Under the pieces are notes generated by a model. That model did no database searches, was not told where the DNA came from, and saw nothing but the letters and a program-made list of their open reading frames with translations. Both the position numbers and the translations under genes were made by a program. From Ectopseudomonas chengduensis (GTDB lineage: Bacteria > Pseudomonadota > Gammaproteobacteria > Pseudomonadales > Pseudomonadaceae), in contig NZ_JACFYZ010000005.1 of NCBI RefSeq assembly GCF_015712065.1, positions 124,001-188,000 on the forward strand: a DNA stretch of 64,000 nt, given 5' to 3'. The number at the start of each line of letters is the position of its first letter. The stretch's first letter is position 1. This document shows, piece by piece, positions 1 to 9,293 of this stretch.

Positions 1-1
1 C

Positions 2-898
2 CTGCTCAACGACCACACCGTATGCCGAGTGATCGAGCTGACCCTCGAGGACATGGGCGATCCGGGCATACCTTTCACCTGGCTGTGCTTCGGCAGCGAA
101 GGCCGCCGCGAGCAGACCCTGCACACAGATCAGGACAACGGCATCCTCTTCGAAGCCGAAAATGCCAGCGAGGCCGCCGCCACCCGTGAGCGCCTGCTGC
201 CGATCGCCCGCGAGATCAACCAGCGCCTGGCGCAGTGCGGCTTTACCCTGTGCAAGGGCAACATCATGGCCGGCAACCCCGAGCTGTGCCTGTCGCGCGA
301 GGAGTGGTCGCGGCGCTTCGCCGGCTTCGTCCTCGAAGCCACGCCGGAAAATCTGCTGGGCTCGACCATCTATTTCGACCTGCGCGCGATCTGGGGCCCG
401 GACGAAGGCTGCGAACAGCTACGCGAGGAGCTGCTCGGACGCATCGCCAACAACAGCCTGTTCCAGCGCATGATGGCGGAGAACGCCCTGCGCCACCGCC
501 CGCCGGTTGGACGCTTCCGCGACTTCGTGGTGGCCCGTTCGGGCGCCGACAAGGACACTCTCGACCTCAAGGTGCAGGGCCTGACGCCCTTCGTCGACGG
601 CGCCCGTTTGCTCGCGTTGGCCAACGGCATCAGTGCGGTCGGCACCCTGGAGCGCCTGCGCGCGCTGATCACCAAGGGCGTGATCGAGGCCCTGGACGGC
701 GCCGCCTATGAAGAGGCCTACCACTTCATTCAGCAGACGCGCATGCAGCAGCATCAACTGCAGGCACGCGACGAGCTGCCCTACTCCAATCGGGTCGACC
801 CCGACCACCTCAACCACCTGGACCGGCGTATTCTGCGCGAGTCGTTCCGCCAGGCGCAGCGCCTGCAGAGCAGCCTGGCCATGAGGTATCAGCTATGA
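2..898 (+). CDS. DUF294 putative nucleotidyltransferase (C-terminal part)
   Basis: The frame is open to the left edge, so the 5' end is missing; only the last 298 residues are visible. The segment GSEGRREQTLHTDQDNGIL is the signature of the DUF294 nucleotidyltransferase-like domain, which in full-length members follows a cyclic-nucleotide-binding domain and CBS repeats that would lie upstream. The C-terminal half corresponds to the DUF294_C substrate-binding-like domain. Its stop overlaps the start of the exonuclease gene by 4 bases (ATGA), so the two are translationally coupled. In Pseudomonas this pair usually sits beside an acetate symporter gene, which is present here 3 kb downstream on the other strand. 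The biochemical role is unknown. Confidence 0.85.
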   Translation: MLNDHTVCRVIELTLEDMGDPGIPFTWLCFGSEGRREQTLHTDQDNGILFEAENASEAAATRERLLPIAREINQRLAQCGFTLCKGNIMAGNPELCLSREEWSRRFAGFVLEATPENLLGSTIYFDLRAIWGPDEGCEQLREELLGRIANNSLFQRMMAENALRHRPPVGRFRDFVVARSGADKDTLDLKVQGLTPFVDGARLLALANGISAVGTLERLRALITKGVIEALDGAAYEEAYHFIQQTRMQQHQLQARDELPYSNRVDPDHLNHLDRRILRESFRQAQRLQSSLAMRYQL

Positions 899-1596
899 GC
901 AAGTTCACCTGGTTCACCGGCCGCGGTCCGGCCCTGACCCAGCAGCAGCTGCAACGCCGCGCTGCGCTGAGTGCGCCGGCGCCGTTCGACGAACGCCCGC
1001 TGCACCAGCAGCGTTTCGTCGTCCTCGATCTGGAAACCACCGGCCTGAACATGCGCCGCGATCAGGTGCTGGCCATCGGCGCGGTGGTGATCGACAACGG
1101 TGCCATCGACTTCGCCGAACAGTTCGAATGCACCCTGCACCGCCCTGATCACCAGGCCAGCGCCAGCACCCTGATCCACGGCATCGCCCCCAGCGAAGTG
1201 GCCCGTGGCGTGGAGCCAGCCGAGGCGCTGCTGGATTTTATGGAGTTCGTTGGCAGCAGCCCACTGCTGGCGTTTCATGCCGAGTTCGACCAGCGCATGC
1301 TGGCCCGTGCGCTGCGCCAGAGTCTAGGCTATCGCCTGCAGCACCGTTTCTTCGATGTCGCCGAAATCGCCCCGCTGCTGTGCCCACAATCGCGCATACG
1401 CCAAGGCGGGCTCGATGAGTGGGTCGCCGAATTTGGCCTGCAGGTACACCAGCGTCATAACGCCAGTGCCGATGCGCTGGTGACCGCTGAACTGGCGCTG
1501 ATGCTGTTCAGCAAGGCGCGCCGTCAAGGCATCGACAGTCTTTGCGAGCTGGAGCGCCAACTGGCCAGCCAACGCCGGCGTCAACACGCCATGTAA
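895..1596 (+). CDS. DEDDh-type 3'-5' exonuclease (DnaQ-like)
   Basis: A 233-residue protein with the RNase T/DnaQ exonuclease fold. Motif Exo I is DLETTG near residue 45, Exo II is FHAEFD near residue 125, and the Exo III histidine and aspartate lie in HNASADA near residue 195, so all acidic residues of a DEDDh enzyme are present. It likely removes 3' nucleotides from DNA or RNA; the exact substrate cannot be read from sequence. It is coupled by ATGA overlap to the DUF294 protein upstream. The first 40 residues before Exo I are an extension of unknown role. It is too short and lacks the context to be the replicative epsilon subunit. Confidence 0.88.
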   Translation: MSKFTWFTGRGPALTQQQLQRRAALSAPAPFDERPLHQQRFVVLDLETTGLNMRRDQVLAIGAVVIDNGAIDFAEQFECTLHRPDHQASASTLIHGIAPSEVARGVEPAEALLDFMEFVGSSPLLAFHAEFDQRMLARALRQSLGYRLQHRFFDVAEIAPLLCPQSRIRQGGLDEWVAEFGLQVHQRHNASADALVTAELALMLFSKARRQGIDSLCELERQLASQRRRQHAM

Positions 1597-1628
1597 ACAG
1601 GCCCTACGAAGCTTATTCACAACTTCAA

Positions 1629-1649
1629 GGTGCGCACAGCGCACCCTAC
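1629..1649. repeat. Short intergenic palindrome (GGTGCGC...GCGCACC type)
   Basis: GGTGCGCACAGCGCACC followed by CTAC forms a near-perfect hairpin between the exonuclease and trhP genes. The same sequence recurs near 56212, so it belongs to a dispersed intergenic repeat family. Since the flanking genes converge, it may also help end transcription, but no T-tract is present. Confidence 0.5.
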
Positions 1650-1712
1650 GGACTGGCCAGCCGGCGTCGGCAGACCATATACAGCGCTTGCCGGCGATCC
1701 ATCTTGGCCGCT

Positions 1713-3020
1713 CTACAGATCGCGCATCAGCAATCCATAATCCAACCCCACTTCCGCCGGCAACGGCAGGTACAGCACATGGCCGTCGCCCGGCGCCACC
1801 GACTGCGCCTGCCCCTGCGCGTTCTGTAGCTGCTCCAGGGTGAAGCGCAGGTTGCCCTGCGGGGTCATCAGCTCCAGCCCATCGCCCACGGCGAAACGGT
1901 TCTTCACCCGTACCTCGGCCAGTTCGCCACGGCGCTCGCCGGTCAGCTCGCCAACGAACTGCTGGCGCTCCGACACCGAGCTGCCGCGCGCGTAGTTCTG
2001 GTATTCGTCATGCACATGGCGACGCAGGAAGCCCTCGGTGTAGCCACGGTGGGCCAGAGACTCCAGACTGCCCAGCAGGCTTGGGTCGAAGGGTTTGCCG
2101 GCCAGCGCGTCGTCAATGGCGCGGCGGTAGACCTGCGCGGTACGCGCCACGTAGAAGTGGCTTTTGGTACGCCCCTCGATCTTCAGCGAATGCACGCCCA
2201 TGCGCAGCAGCCGCTCGACGTGCTGCACCGCGCGCAGGTCCTTGGAGTTCATGATGTAGGTGCCGTGCTCGTCTTCGAAAGCGGCCATTTCTTCACCTGG
2301 GCGACCGGCTTCTTCGAGCACGAAAGCCTGGGTGGTCGGCGCGCCCTGGCCGAGGGTCGGGTCGACCACTCGGACGATTTCGCCCAGTTCGTTCTCGCTC
2401 GCGGGCGTGGCCTGGTATTGCCAGCGGCAGGCATTGGTGCAGGTGCCCTGGTTGGGATCGCGGCGGTTGATGTAGCCCGACAGCAGGCAGCGCCCGGAAT
2501 AGGCCATGCACAGCGCGCCATGGACGAACACTTCCAGCTCCATGCCCGGAACCTGGCTACGGATTTCCTCGATCTCTTCCAGCGCCAGCTCACGCGACAG
2601 GATCACCCGCGTCAGACCCTGCTGGCGCCAGAACTCGACACTGGCCCAGTTCACCGCATTGGCCTGCACAGAGAGGTGAATCGGCATCTGCGGATAATGC
2701 TGACGCACCAGCATGATCAGGCCCGGGTCGGACATGATCAGCGCATCCGGCGCCATCTCGATCACCGGCGCCAGATCCTTGAGGAAGGTCTTCAGCTTGG
2801 CGTTGTGCGGGGCGATGTTGACCACCACGTAGAACTGCTTGCCCTGCGCGTGCGCCTCAGCGATGCCAAGGGCCAGGTTGGCGTGGTCGAACTCGTTGTT
2901 GCGCACGCGCAGGCTGTAACGCGGCTGACCGGCATACACCGCATCGGCGCCGTAGGCGAAGGCGTAGCGCATGTTCTTCAGGGTACCGGCTGGCGACAAC
3001 AGTTCGGGGAAACAGGGCAT
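1713..3020 (-). CDS. trhP: Peptidase U32 family tRNA hydroxylation protein TrhP (YegQ)
   Basis: A 435-residue protein of the U32 family. It begins with the typical ELLSPAG motif, has the AYGADAVY segment near residue 25, and carries the cysteine cluster GALCMAYSGRC...QGTCTNACRW around residues 168-200 that in this family binds an iron-sulphur cluster. The length matches E. coli YegQ (about 450 residues) and not the longer RlhA, so I call TrhP, which takes part in prephenate-dependent 5-hydroxyuridine formation at tRNA position 34. 'Protease' in old annotations is a family label, not a demonstrated activity. It stands alone on the minus strand and converges with the exonuclease gene. Confidence 0.85.
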   Translation of the reverse strand: MPCFPELLSPAGTLKNMRYAFAYGADAVYAGQPRYSLRVRNNEFDHANLALGIAEAHAQGKQFYVVVNIAPHNAKLKTFLKDLAPVIEMAPDALIMSDPGLIMLVRQHYPQMPIHLSVQANAVNWASVEFWRQQGLTRVILSRELALEEIEEIRSQVPGMELEVFVHGALCMAYSGRCLLSGYINRRDPNQGTCTNACRWQYQATPASENELGEIVRVVDPTLGQGAPTTQAFVLEEAGRPGEEMAAFEDEHGTYIMNSKDLRAVQHVERLLRMGVHSLKIEGRTKSHFYVARTAQVYRRAIDDALAGKPFDPSLLGSLESLAHRGYTEGFLRRHVHDEYQNYARGSSVSERQQFVGELTGERRGELAEVRVKNRFAVGDGLELMTPQGNLRFTLEQLQNAQGQAQSVAPGDGHVLYLPLPAEVGLDYGLLMRDL

Positions 3021-3231
3021 GACCGCAAGCTCGAAAATCAGGGGCTGGCGATTCTATGCAGGTGGCAGGCGTGGATATTGATCTGGGTCTATCGGGCGCG
3101 GAAAAGCGCCCAGTCAGTGAAGGGGCGGTGCGCACGGCCCAGGCGGCCCCGCGACACCCTACGCAAGATCGCGGCTCCAGCGGCAGCTAAAGGCAGCCGC
3201 ACGCCGCAGCGCTCAGCGAAAAGACGGCACG

Positions 3232-3738
3232 CTAGCGACAGACCTGACGATAAAGTTCGTCGTCCTTGTCGATACGCTTGAGCTGGGCGAGCTGAGGCTG
3301 CTTCTTCTCGTCCAGCGGCAACAACTCGCCGGTTGCACAATTGAGCAGATGGGCGCGGTGCGAAACGTGGTCGATGTGCTGCTTCTCGAAGCGATAGAGC
3401 ATGAACTCGGCCACTGGTGCGTCTGCCACCTGCTCACGCACGACACTCTTGCTGTCGAGCACGGTGAAGGCGGTGACCATCGGTACGAAGTAGCTCCATG
3501 GGCGCCAGAACACGTGGCCCGCTTCGGTCGCGACCACGACCGACTCCTTGGGCTGGCGCGCCTGCTGATGCTCGAACCAGGAATACTCGTAGAACACCTG
3601 ATAACCCAGCATCCCCAGACCACCGAACAGCGGCACGATCCACTTCGGCAGTTTGTTACGCGTCAGTTTGCGCAGCAGCAGAGCGATACCGGCAGCGCCG
3701 AGCCCCGCCACCACGATGGCAAGCAAAGTCCACAACAT
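3232..3738 (-). CDS. Conserved hypothetical inner-membrane protein
   Basis: A 168-residue protein with two predicted membrane segments at the N-terminus (residues 2-22 and about 32-50), followed by a soluble domain of about 115 residues containing two cysteines, one at the very C-terminus (QVCR). I do not recognise a named family. It lies downstream of actP on the same strand but is cut off from it by a strong hairpin terminator, so it probably has its own promoter or depends on readthrough. The 210 bases between it and trhP contain no gene that I can support. Confidence 0.65.
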   Translation of the reverse strand: MLWTLLAIVVAGLGAAGIALLLRKLTRNKLPKWIVPLFGGLGMLGYQVFYEYSWFEHQQARQPKESVVVATEAGHVFWRPWSYFVPMVTAFTVLDSKSVVREQVADAPVAEFMLYRFEKQHIDHVSHRAHLLNCATGELLPLDEKKQPQLAQLKRIDKDDELYRQVCR

Positions 3739-3751
3739 ATGGTTGTTCCCG

Positions 3752-3782
3752 AAAAAAGACGGGCCTCCAGTGGAGGCCCGTC
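3752..3782 (-). terminator. Rho-independent terminator of the actP operon
   Basis: On the minus strand GACGGGCCTCCA pairs with TGGAGGCCCGTC in a 12-bp stem with a minimal loop, followed by six T residues. It lies about 50 bases after the stop codon of actP. Confidence 0.85.
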
Positions 3783-3829
3783 TGTCAGACCCTGGACCAT
3801 CGACAGATGGCGTCAGGCCAGGATTATGC

Positions 3830-5599
3830 TTAGTGGCTCAGAGCGGCACCAGCACCTTTGGGAGTACGTACGCTTTCCACCAGATCCTGGATTTCCTGCG
3901 GCGGCTCGGCGGTGACCATCGATACGCCGTAGGCCACGGCGAAGTTGATCAGGGCGCCGACGGTACCGAAGGAAGCCGGGGAAATACCCATGAACCACTG
4001 GTCCGGGGTGTTTGGCAGCATGTTGGTGCCCGGAACGAAGAACCAGCCTAGGTAGGTGAAGATGTACAGCAGGGTGATCACCAGGCCGGCGACCATACCG
4101 CAGATCGCACCCTTGTCGTTCATGCGCTTGGAGAAGATCCCCATCATCAGCACCGGGAACAGGGTCGCCGCGGCGATACCGAAGGCCAACGCTACTACCT
4201 GCGCGGCGAACCCTGGTGGATTCAAGCCCAAGTAGGTCGCCAGCAGAATCGCAGCAGCCATCGATAGCCGCGCTGCCATCATCTCGTTCTTCTCGCTGAT
4301 CTTCGGATTGATCAAGGTCTTGATCAGGTCATGACTGATCGCCGAAGAAATCGCCAGCAACAATCCCGCAGCCGTCGACAGTGCCGCCGCAATGGCGCCC
4401 GCCGCGATCAGGCCGACCACCCAACCAGGCAGGTTGGCGATCTCCGGGTTGGCCAGAACCAGAATGTCGTTGTTCACGGTCAGCTCGTTACCGCTCCAGC
4501 CACGCTCCTGAGCGGTCGCGGTGAAGGCCGGTGCGGCATCGTTGTACATCTGGATGCGACCGTCACCGTTCTTGTCTTCCCACTTGATCAGACCGGTCTG
4601 TTCCCAGTTCTTGACCCACTGCGGACGCTCGTCATAGGACAGCGCCGGAGCAGAAGCGCCTTCCGGATAGATGGTGGTGACCAGGTTCAGACGCGCCATC
4701 GAGGCGACGGCCGGCGCGGTGAGGTACAGCAGGGCGATGAAGATCAGGGTCCAGCCAGCAGACCAGCGCGCATCGGCCACTTTCGGTACGGTGAAGAAGC
4801 GAATGATCACGTGCGGCAGACCGGCAGTACCGATCATCAGCGACATGGTGAACAGCACCATGTTCAGCTTGTTGTCGACATCGGCGGTATAGGCCGCGAA
4901 GCCCAGCTCACGTACCACTTCATCGAGCTTCTGCAGCAGCGGCACGCCGGACTCGACGTGGTCACCGAACAGGCCCAGCGGCGGGATCGGGTTACCGGTC
5001 AGTTGCAGGGAGATGAAGATCGCCGGGATGGTGTAGGCCACGATCAGTACCACGTACTGAGCGACCTGGGTGTAGGTGATGCCCTTCATGCCGCCGAATA
5101 CGGCATAGGCGAATACCACGGCCGCAGCGATCCAGATACCGGTGGAGTTGCTCACTTCGAGGAAGCGCGAGAAGGCAACACCGGCACCGGCCATCTGACC
5201 GATCACGTAGGTCACGGAGATGATCACCAGGCAGATCACCGCAGTCAGGCGCGCGCCGCGACTGTAGAAGCGATCACCGATGAAGTCCGGCACGGTGAAC
5301 TTGCCGAACTTGCGCAGGTAGGGCGCCAGCAGCATCGCCAGCAGCACGTAGCCGCCGGTCCAGCCCATGAGGAAGGTGGAGTTGGCATAACCGCCGGCGG
5401 CAATCAGGCCCGCCATGGAGATGAAGGATGCAGCGGACATCCAGTCAGCGGCTGTCGCCATGCCGTTGGTGACCGGATGCACACCACCGCCAGCGACGTA
5501 GAACTCTTTGGTGGAGCCGGCACGCGCCCAGATGGCGATGCCGATGTAGAGCGCGAAGGACGCACCTACGAACAACATGTTGATGACGAATTGGCTCAT
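3830..5599 (-). CDS. actP: ActP-type cation/acetate symporter, large subunit (VC_2705 subfamily)
   Basis: A 589-residue sodium:solute symporter with about 13 membrane segments; GGGVHPVTNGMATAADWMSA near residue 40 and the long helices are typical of acetate permeases. A hydrophilic insert around residues 320-375 (containing EDKNGDGRIQMYND) interrupts the membrane core and is characteristic of the VC_2705-type subfamily that works with a DUF4212 small subunit. The protein should import acetate or a related short carboxylate with sodium. The ATG at 5599 is preferred over the upstream GTG at 5605 because GAGGAG lies 9 bases before it. It starts directly after the DUF4212 gene, with which it forms an operon. 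Confidence 0.9.
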   Translation of the reverse strand: MSQFVINMLFVGASFALYIGIAIWARAGSTKEFYVAGGGVHPVTNGMATAADWMSAASFISMAGLIAAGGYANSTFLMGWTGGYVLLAMLLAPYLRKFGKFTVPDFIGDRFYSRGARLTAVICLVIISVTYVIGQMAGAGVAFSRFLEVSNSTGIWIAAAVVFAYAVFGGMKGITYTQVAQYVVLIVAYTIPAIFISLQLTGNPIPPLGLFGDHVESGVPLLQKLDEVVRELGFAAYTADVDNKLNMVLFTMSLMIGTAGLPHVIIRFFTVPKVADARWSAGWTLIFIALLYLTAPAVASMARLNLVTTIYPEGASAPALSYDERPQWVKNWEQTGLIKWEDKNGDGRIQMYNDAAPAFTATAQERGWSGNELTVNNDILVLANPEIANLPGWVVGLIAAGAIAAALSTAAGLLLAISSAISHDLIKTLINPKISEKNEMMAARLSMAAAILLATYLGLNPPGFAAQVVALAFGIAAATLFPVLMMGIFSKRMNDKGAICGMVAGLVITLLYIFTYLGWFFVPGTNMLPNTPDQWFMGISPASFGTVGALINFAVAYGVSMVTAEPPQEIQDLVESVRTPKGAGAALSH

Positions 5600-5605
5600 G
5601 ACCAC

Positions 5606-5866
5606 TTACTCCTCGACGCCAAATTCTTTATCAAGTTTGTTCAGTCTCCACGCGTAGTGAAAAATGAGCCCGATAAAGAAGAGGATGGAGCCTTGCTGCG
5701 CGAACCAGAATCCGAGGTCGGAACCGCCGACGGAGATTCCCGCGACCATCGGGCGCAGAATCATGGCGAATCCGTAGGAAACCAGCGCCCAGACAACCAG
5801 GCTCCAGGTGATGAGCCGCACATTGGCCTTCCAATAGGCCGCGGCATTTGTTTGTTCAGAAGTCAT
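5606..5866 (-). CDS. DUF4212 sodium/substrate symporter small subunit
   Basis: An 86-residue protein with two membrane helices (about residues 17-38 and 58-77). YWKANVRLITWSLVVWALVS and the C-terminal FHYAWRLNKLDKEFGVEE are typical of the DUF4212 family, which is found next to VC_2705-type symporters and is thought to be an accessory subunit. The stop codon lies 7 bases before the preferred actP start, so the two are co-translated. The 246 bases upstream, shared with the divergent TonB receptor gene, should hold the operon promoter. Confidence 0.9.
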   Translation of the reverse strand: MTSEQTNAAAYWKANVRLITWSLVVWALVSYGFAMILRPMVAGISVGGSDLGFWFAQQGSILFFIGLIFHYAWRLNKLDKEFGVEE

Positions 5867-6045
5867 AGACGCCTCCGGTTATTGTTATTCTGATGCAGCT
5901 TCAAGCTAGCAGCAGGCCAGCACCTACCGACAGATAGACATTGGTATTAGCCGCATCGCGACGTTTCGTGGATTCATTGCAAACGCTGAAAACGCTAGTA
6001 GAGAAGCGCCAACTTTCAAGCTATTCACTGCGACAAATCCGCATT

Positions 6046-6060
6046 TGATAATGATTCTCT
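6046..6060 (+). promoter_or_regulatory. Fur box upstream of the TonB-dependent receptor
   Basis: TGATAATGATTCTCT matches the 7-1-7 Fur consensus TGATAATnATTATCA at 12 of 14 positions. It lies 52 bases before the receptor start, where it would overlap the promoter, so iron-replete Fur should repress the gene. Confidence 0.75.
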
Positions 6061-6112
6061 AAAACACTAGAATCCCGGGCCCTCACCTACCCCCGGCCCA
6101 AGGATTCACACC

Positions 6113-8245
6113 ATGCGACGCCTGGTCGTACCGTTCCTCGCCCTGCCCGCTCTCACTTGTCACAGTGCCTTTGCCAGCACCGATAACGACACGCCGCTGG
6201 CACTGGAAGAAATGCAGATCACCGCCCCCAGCGAGCGGGCCGACGGCCCGGTGAATGGTTATCGTGCCAGCCGCTCGGCCAGTGCGACCCGTACCGATAC
6301 GCCGATCCATGAAATCCCACAGTCGATCAGCGTGGTCCCGGAACAGGTGGTGCAGGACATCGGCGCAGTGCGCCTGGAAGATGCACTCGATTACGCAGGT
6401 GGCGTGGAGCGTGGCAACAACTTCGGTGGCCAGGGTCTGACCGAATTCCTGATTCGCGGCTTCAACAGCCAGGAGTTCTACCGCAACGGTTTCGCCATCA
6501 ACCGTGGCTACCCGAACATGCCTGACGCCAGCACCATCGAGCGCATCGAAGTGCTGCGCGGCCCGGCGGCCATGCTCTACGGCCGCAGCGACCCAGGCGG
6601 CACCTTCAACATCGTCAGCAAGCAGCCACAGGCCGAACGCCGCACCGTGCTCGGTAGCCAGGTCAACAGCGAAGGCCTGCGTCGTGGCACCCTGGACACC
6701 ACCGGTGCCCTGGACGAGCAAGCCACCTTCACCTACCGCCTGAACTTGGTAGCCGAGGGCGGCGACAGCTTCCGCGATGACGTCGAGAGCGAGCGCTACA
6801 ACGTCGCCCCGGTGCTGCGCTGGCAGCTCGACGAGGCCACCACCATCACCCTCGAAGGCGACTACCTGCACAACCGTCACCCGCTTGATCGCGGCGTCAC
6901 CCGCTATTCCAACCAGAACGGCAAGCTGCCGCGCGACCGCTTCCTTGGCGAGGAATCCGCCGGCAAGCTGACCAACGAGAACGCCAGCACGCAACTGCGT
7001 ATCGAGCACCTGCTGAGCGACAGCTGGACCCTGCGCGGCGGCGTGCAATACCTCGATGGCAAGATCCATGGCGGCGCCGTGGAGAACAACAGCAACGCCT
7101 ACACCGGCTTGCCTGCAGGCGCCAGCAGCGTCGGGCGCAATTACAACGAACGCTGGCTGAACTGGAATGACGTCAACGCCCAAGCCAACGCCGAAGGCAA
7201 CTTCGACCTTGGCGGCTTCGCCCACACCCTGCTGGTGGGCGTGGAGTACGACAAGTTCAACTACAACTCGCTGATCATCCGCTCGCCAGGTGGTGGCGCT
7301 TACCCTATCGACCTGTACAACCCGGTACATGGCCAGCCACTGCCGGCGCTGACCCGCACTACCACGCATGATGCCGAAACGCTGGAGTCCTACGCCTTCT
7401 ACCTGCAGGACCAGATCGCCCTGACCGAACACCTCAAGGCGCAGGTGGGTGCGCGTATCGAGCGCTTCGAGCAGAGCTACGAAGACAAGCTCACCACCAG
7501 CGGCGACTGGGATCAGGCGCATAACGCCGTCACCCCGCGCTTCGGCCTGATCTACGACCTCACCGACGAGCTGGCGGTTTTCGCCAACACCTCGCGCTCG
7601 TTCAAGCCCAACCGCGGCGCCGATCGCCTGGGCAATGCCTTCGACCCTGAAAAAGGCGTGGCCCACGAAGTCGGTATCAAGTACGACATGGCCGATCGCG
7701 ACCTGAGCCTGACCGCCGCGCTGTTCCACATCGTCAAGGAAAACGTGCTGACCAGCGACCCGCTGGATACCACGCGCAGCATTGCCGCTGGTGAAGTGCG
7801 CAGCCGTGGCTTCGATATCAATGTGGCCGGCAACATTACCCCGCAATGGCGGGTGATCGGTGGTTATGCCTACGTCGACGCCGAAGTCACCGAAAGCACC
7901 AGCACCACCATGCCGGTGGGCTCGCGCCTGGCCAACGTGCCACGCCACAGCTTCAACCTGCTCGACACCTACGAGTTCGATGGCGGCCCGCTGGCCGGCC
8001 TGGGCCTGGGCATCGGCCTGAAATACGTCAGCGAACGCCAGGGTCAGACCAGCAACAATACCTTCGACATGGACGGCTACGGCCTGGTCGACCTGTTGGC
8101 CTACTACCCGCTGACCGAGAACGTGCGCCTGAACCTCAACCTGAACAACGTCTTCGACAAGCACTATGAAGAGCGTGCCTGGAACGTCTGGAGCTATCCG
8201 GGCGAGCCACGCACGCTGCAGGCGGGGATTTCGGTCAGTTTGTAA
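6113..8245 (+). CDS. TonB-dependent siderophore receptor
   Basis: A 710-residue outer-membrane receptor. A signal peptide covers about residues 1-21 (cleavage after HSAFA), a TonB-box-like segment (LALEEMQITA) follows, then a plug domain (about 55-160, with IPQSISVVPEQVVQDIG and the RGP...LYGRSDPGG motif) and a 22-strand barrel ending in hydrophobic GISVSL. The plug features are those of the FhuA/FpvA siderophore class, so it probably imports a ferric hydroxamate or similar chelate; the ligand cannot be named. It lacks the extra N-terminal signalling domain of FpvA-type transducers, and no sigma/anti-sigma pair is nearby. Control is likely through the Fur box just upstream. Confidence 0.9.
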   Translation: MRRLVVPFLALPALTCHSAFASTDNDTPLALEEMQITAPSERADGPVNGYRASRSASATRTDTPIHEIPQSISVVPEQVVQDIGAVRLEDALDYAGGVERGNNFGGQGLTEFLIRGFNSQEFYRNGFAINRGYPNMPDASTIERIEVLRGPAAMLYGRSDPGGTFNIVSKQPQAERRTVLGSQVNSEGLRRGTLDTTGALDEQATFTYRLNLVAEGGDSFRDDVESERYNVAPVLRWQLDEATTITLEGDYLHNRHPLDRGVTRYSNQNGKLPRDRFLGEESAGKLTNENASTQLRIEHLLSDSWTLRGGVQYLDGKIHGGAVENNSNAYTGLPAGASSVGRNYNERWLNWNDVNAQANAEGNFDLGGFAHTLLVGVEYDKFNYNSLIIRSPGGGAYPIDLYNPVHGQPLPALTRTTTHDAETLESYAFYLQDQIALTEHLKAQVGARIERFEQSYEDKLTTSGDWDQAHNAVTPRFGLIYDLTDELAVFANTSRSFKPNRGADRLGNAFDPEKGVAHEVGIKYDMADRDLSLTAALFHIVKENVLTSDPLDTTRSIAAGEVRSRGFDINVAGNITPQWRVIGGYAYVDAEVTESTSTTMPVGSRLANVPRHSFNLLDTYEFDGGPLAGLGLGIGLKYVSERQGQTSNNTFDMDGYGLVDLLAYYPLTENVRLNLNLNNVFDKHYEERAWNVWSYPGEPRTLQAGISVSL

Positions 8246-8288
8246 AGCCGAGCGCCAGCTGAACGCGGTTCACCTGGCTTGTCACCTC

Positions 8289-8349
8289 GTAGCCCGGATG
8301 CAATCCGGGGATGGCCTGTCATGCCGTTCCCGGATTGCATCCGGGCTAC
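8289..8349. repeat. REP-like palindromic doublet (GTAGCCCGGATGCAATCCGG family)
   Basis: GTAGCCCGGATGCAATCCGG and its reverse complement flank a short centre, forming a 61-bp inverted pair. Close copies lie at 28762 and 43841 and a diverged one at 19436. The arrangement is that of REP doublets in Pseudomonas. It separates the convergent receptor and hypothetical genes. Confidence 0.8.
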
Positions 8350-8360
8350 GCACAGCGTCC

Positions 8361-9149
8361 TCAGTGCGGGTCGGAGACCAGCTCGATTGGCAGCAGATAG
8401 CGTTCTTCGTCGTACTCAATACGAAACTGATTGGAGCGGGGATCGTCCTCGATCGTCTGGCATTCGCCATCGTCCGCCACCATGCGCCTTCCAGTATGAG
8501 TTCGCTTGAAGATCAGGTCGCGGTAGCCATTGCGGCCAACCTTGTCCGTAACGATGAGCACGCCCTTGGCCTCGCCGAACGAAGCCGTGCAATCGTCGTC
8601 TCGTTCACCGCCGAAGCTCTCCACCACCAGCCCTCCCATCAAGGTGCGCAACCCTTGCTCTTTCAACTCGTAGAGAGCGAGCTCGGTTTCCCTGAAGGGA
8701 TTCATGCGTGACCCGTTGCGGCGGCTGATCCGAACAGCAAACGCCAGGTCATCCCCACGCAGGCGATAAGGCGCAGTATCCAAGGCCAACCTGTCCACAT
8801 AGATCGCGTCCCAATCCAACCGATTGGGCTCCACCAGCCGTGCCAGGACCTGTTGCTCGGCGCTATTGAGCACCAGCACTTCCAGGTCCGCCTCGCCATG
8901 ACTGTCGTGCTTTGCGCGCAGCAGTGGCATAGCGATCAGCGTCAACTCAGGCCGCGCTGGCCAGACCTTGCAAATACTCTGTTCGGCATCCACCCGATAA
9001 CGCCCGCGCTCATCCTCGAGCACCTGACTGGCTGCATGGCCTGGGTGGGCTATCTCGATCCAGGTGGGCAACTGCTGCCGGCAATCATCGGCCTGTGCCA
9101 GGCTCGCCAGCAGCAGACCGCCGAGGGCGGTGGTCAGTCTCTTGTTCAT
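8361..9149 (-). CDS. Hypothetical secreted protein
   Basis: A 262-residue protein with a clear signal peptide (MNKRLTTALGGLLLASLAQA). The ATG at 9149 is chosen because it opens that peptide and has GGGAG about 10 bases upstream; an earlier in-frame ATG at 9170 adds seven unlikely residues. The mature part is rich in acidic and charged residues and contains three cysteines; I recognise no family. It is probably periplasmic. It lies upstream of nothing obvious on its strand and is convergent with the receptor gene. Confidence 0.7.
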   Translation of the reverse strand: MNKRLTTALGGLLLASLAQADDCRQQLPTWIEIAHPGHAASQVLEDERGRYRVDAEQSICKVWPARPELTLIAMPLLRAKHDSHGEADLEVLVLNSAEQQVLARLVEPNRLDWDAIYVDRLALDTAPYRLRGDDLAFAVRISRRNGSRMNPFRETELALYELKEQGLRTLMGGLVVESFGGERDDDCTASFGEAKGVLIVTDKVGRNGYRDLIFKRTHTGRRMVADDGECQTIEDDPRSNQFRIEYDEERYLLPIELVSDPH

Positions 9150-9293
9150 CCTTGAAGTACTCCCGTTCAATGAACCGCGAGTCTACGCGGCGGCCCGCCC
9201 ACTGCCCATGATGGGCATCGCGAAACAACCAGGCGATGCGCAGCGCCAGCAGATGCCCGGCACGCGCCTCTTCGCGCAAACCGATATGCCCGC

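Noticed and set aside
3094..3111. Hairpin GGGCGC-N6-GCGCCC upstream of trhP
   Set aside because: No T-tract and the position is upstream of a start codon, so neither terminator nor operator is supported.
4331..5893. A 520-codon open frame antisense to actP
   Set aside because: Composition (H, R, Q, G) is that of a shadow frame; ActP is certain on the other strand.
6083..8164. A 693-codon open frame antisense to the TonB receptor
   Set aside because: Low-complexity, valine-, glutamine- and glycine-rich product typical of the antisense frame of a GC-rich gene; the sense strand is an obvious receptor.
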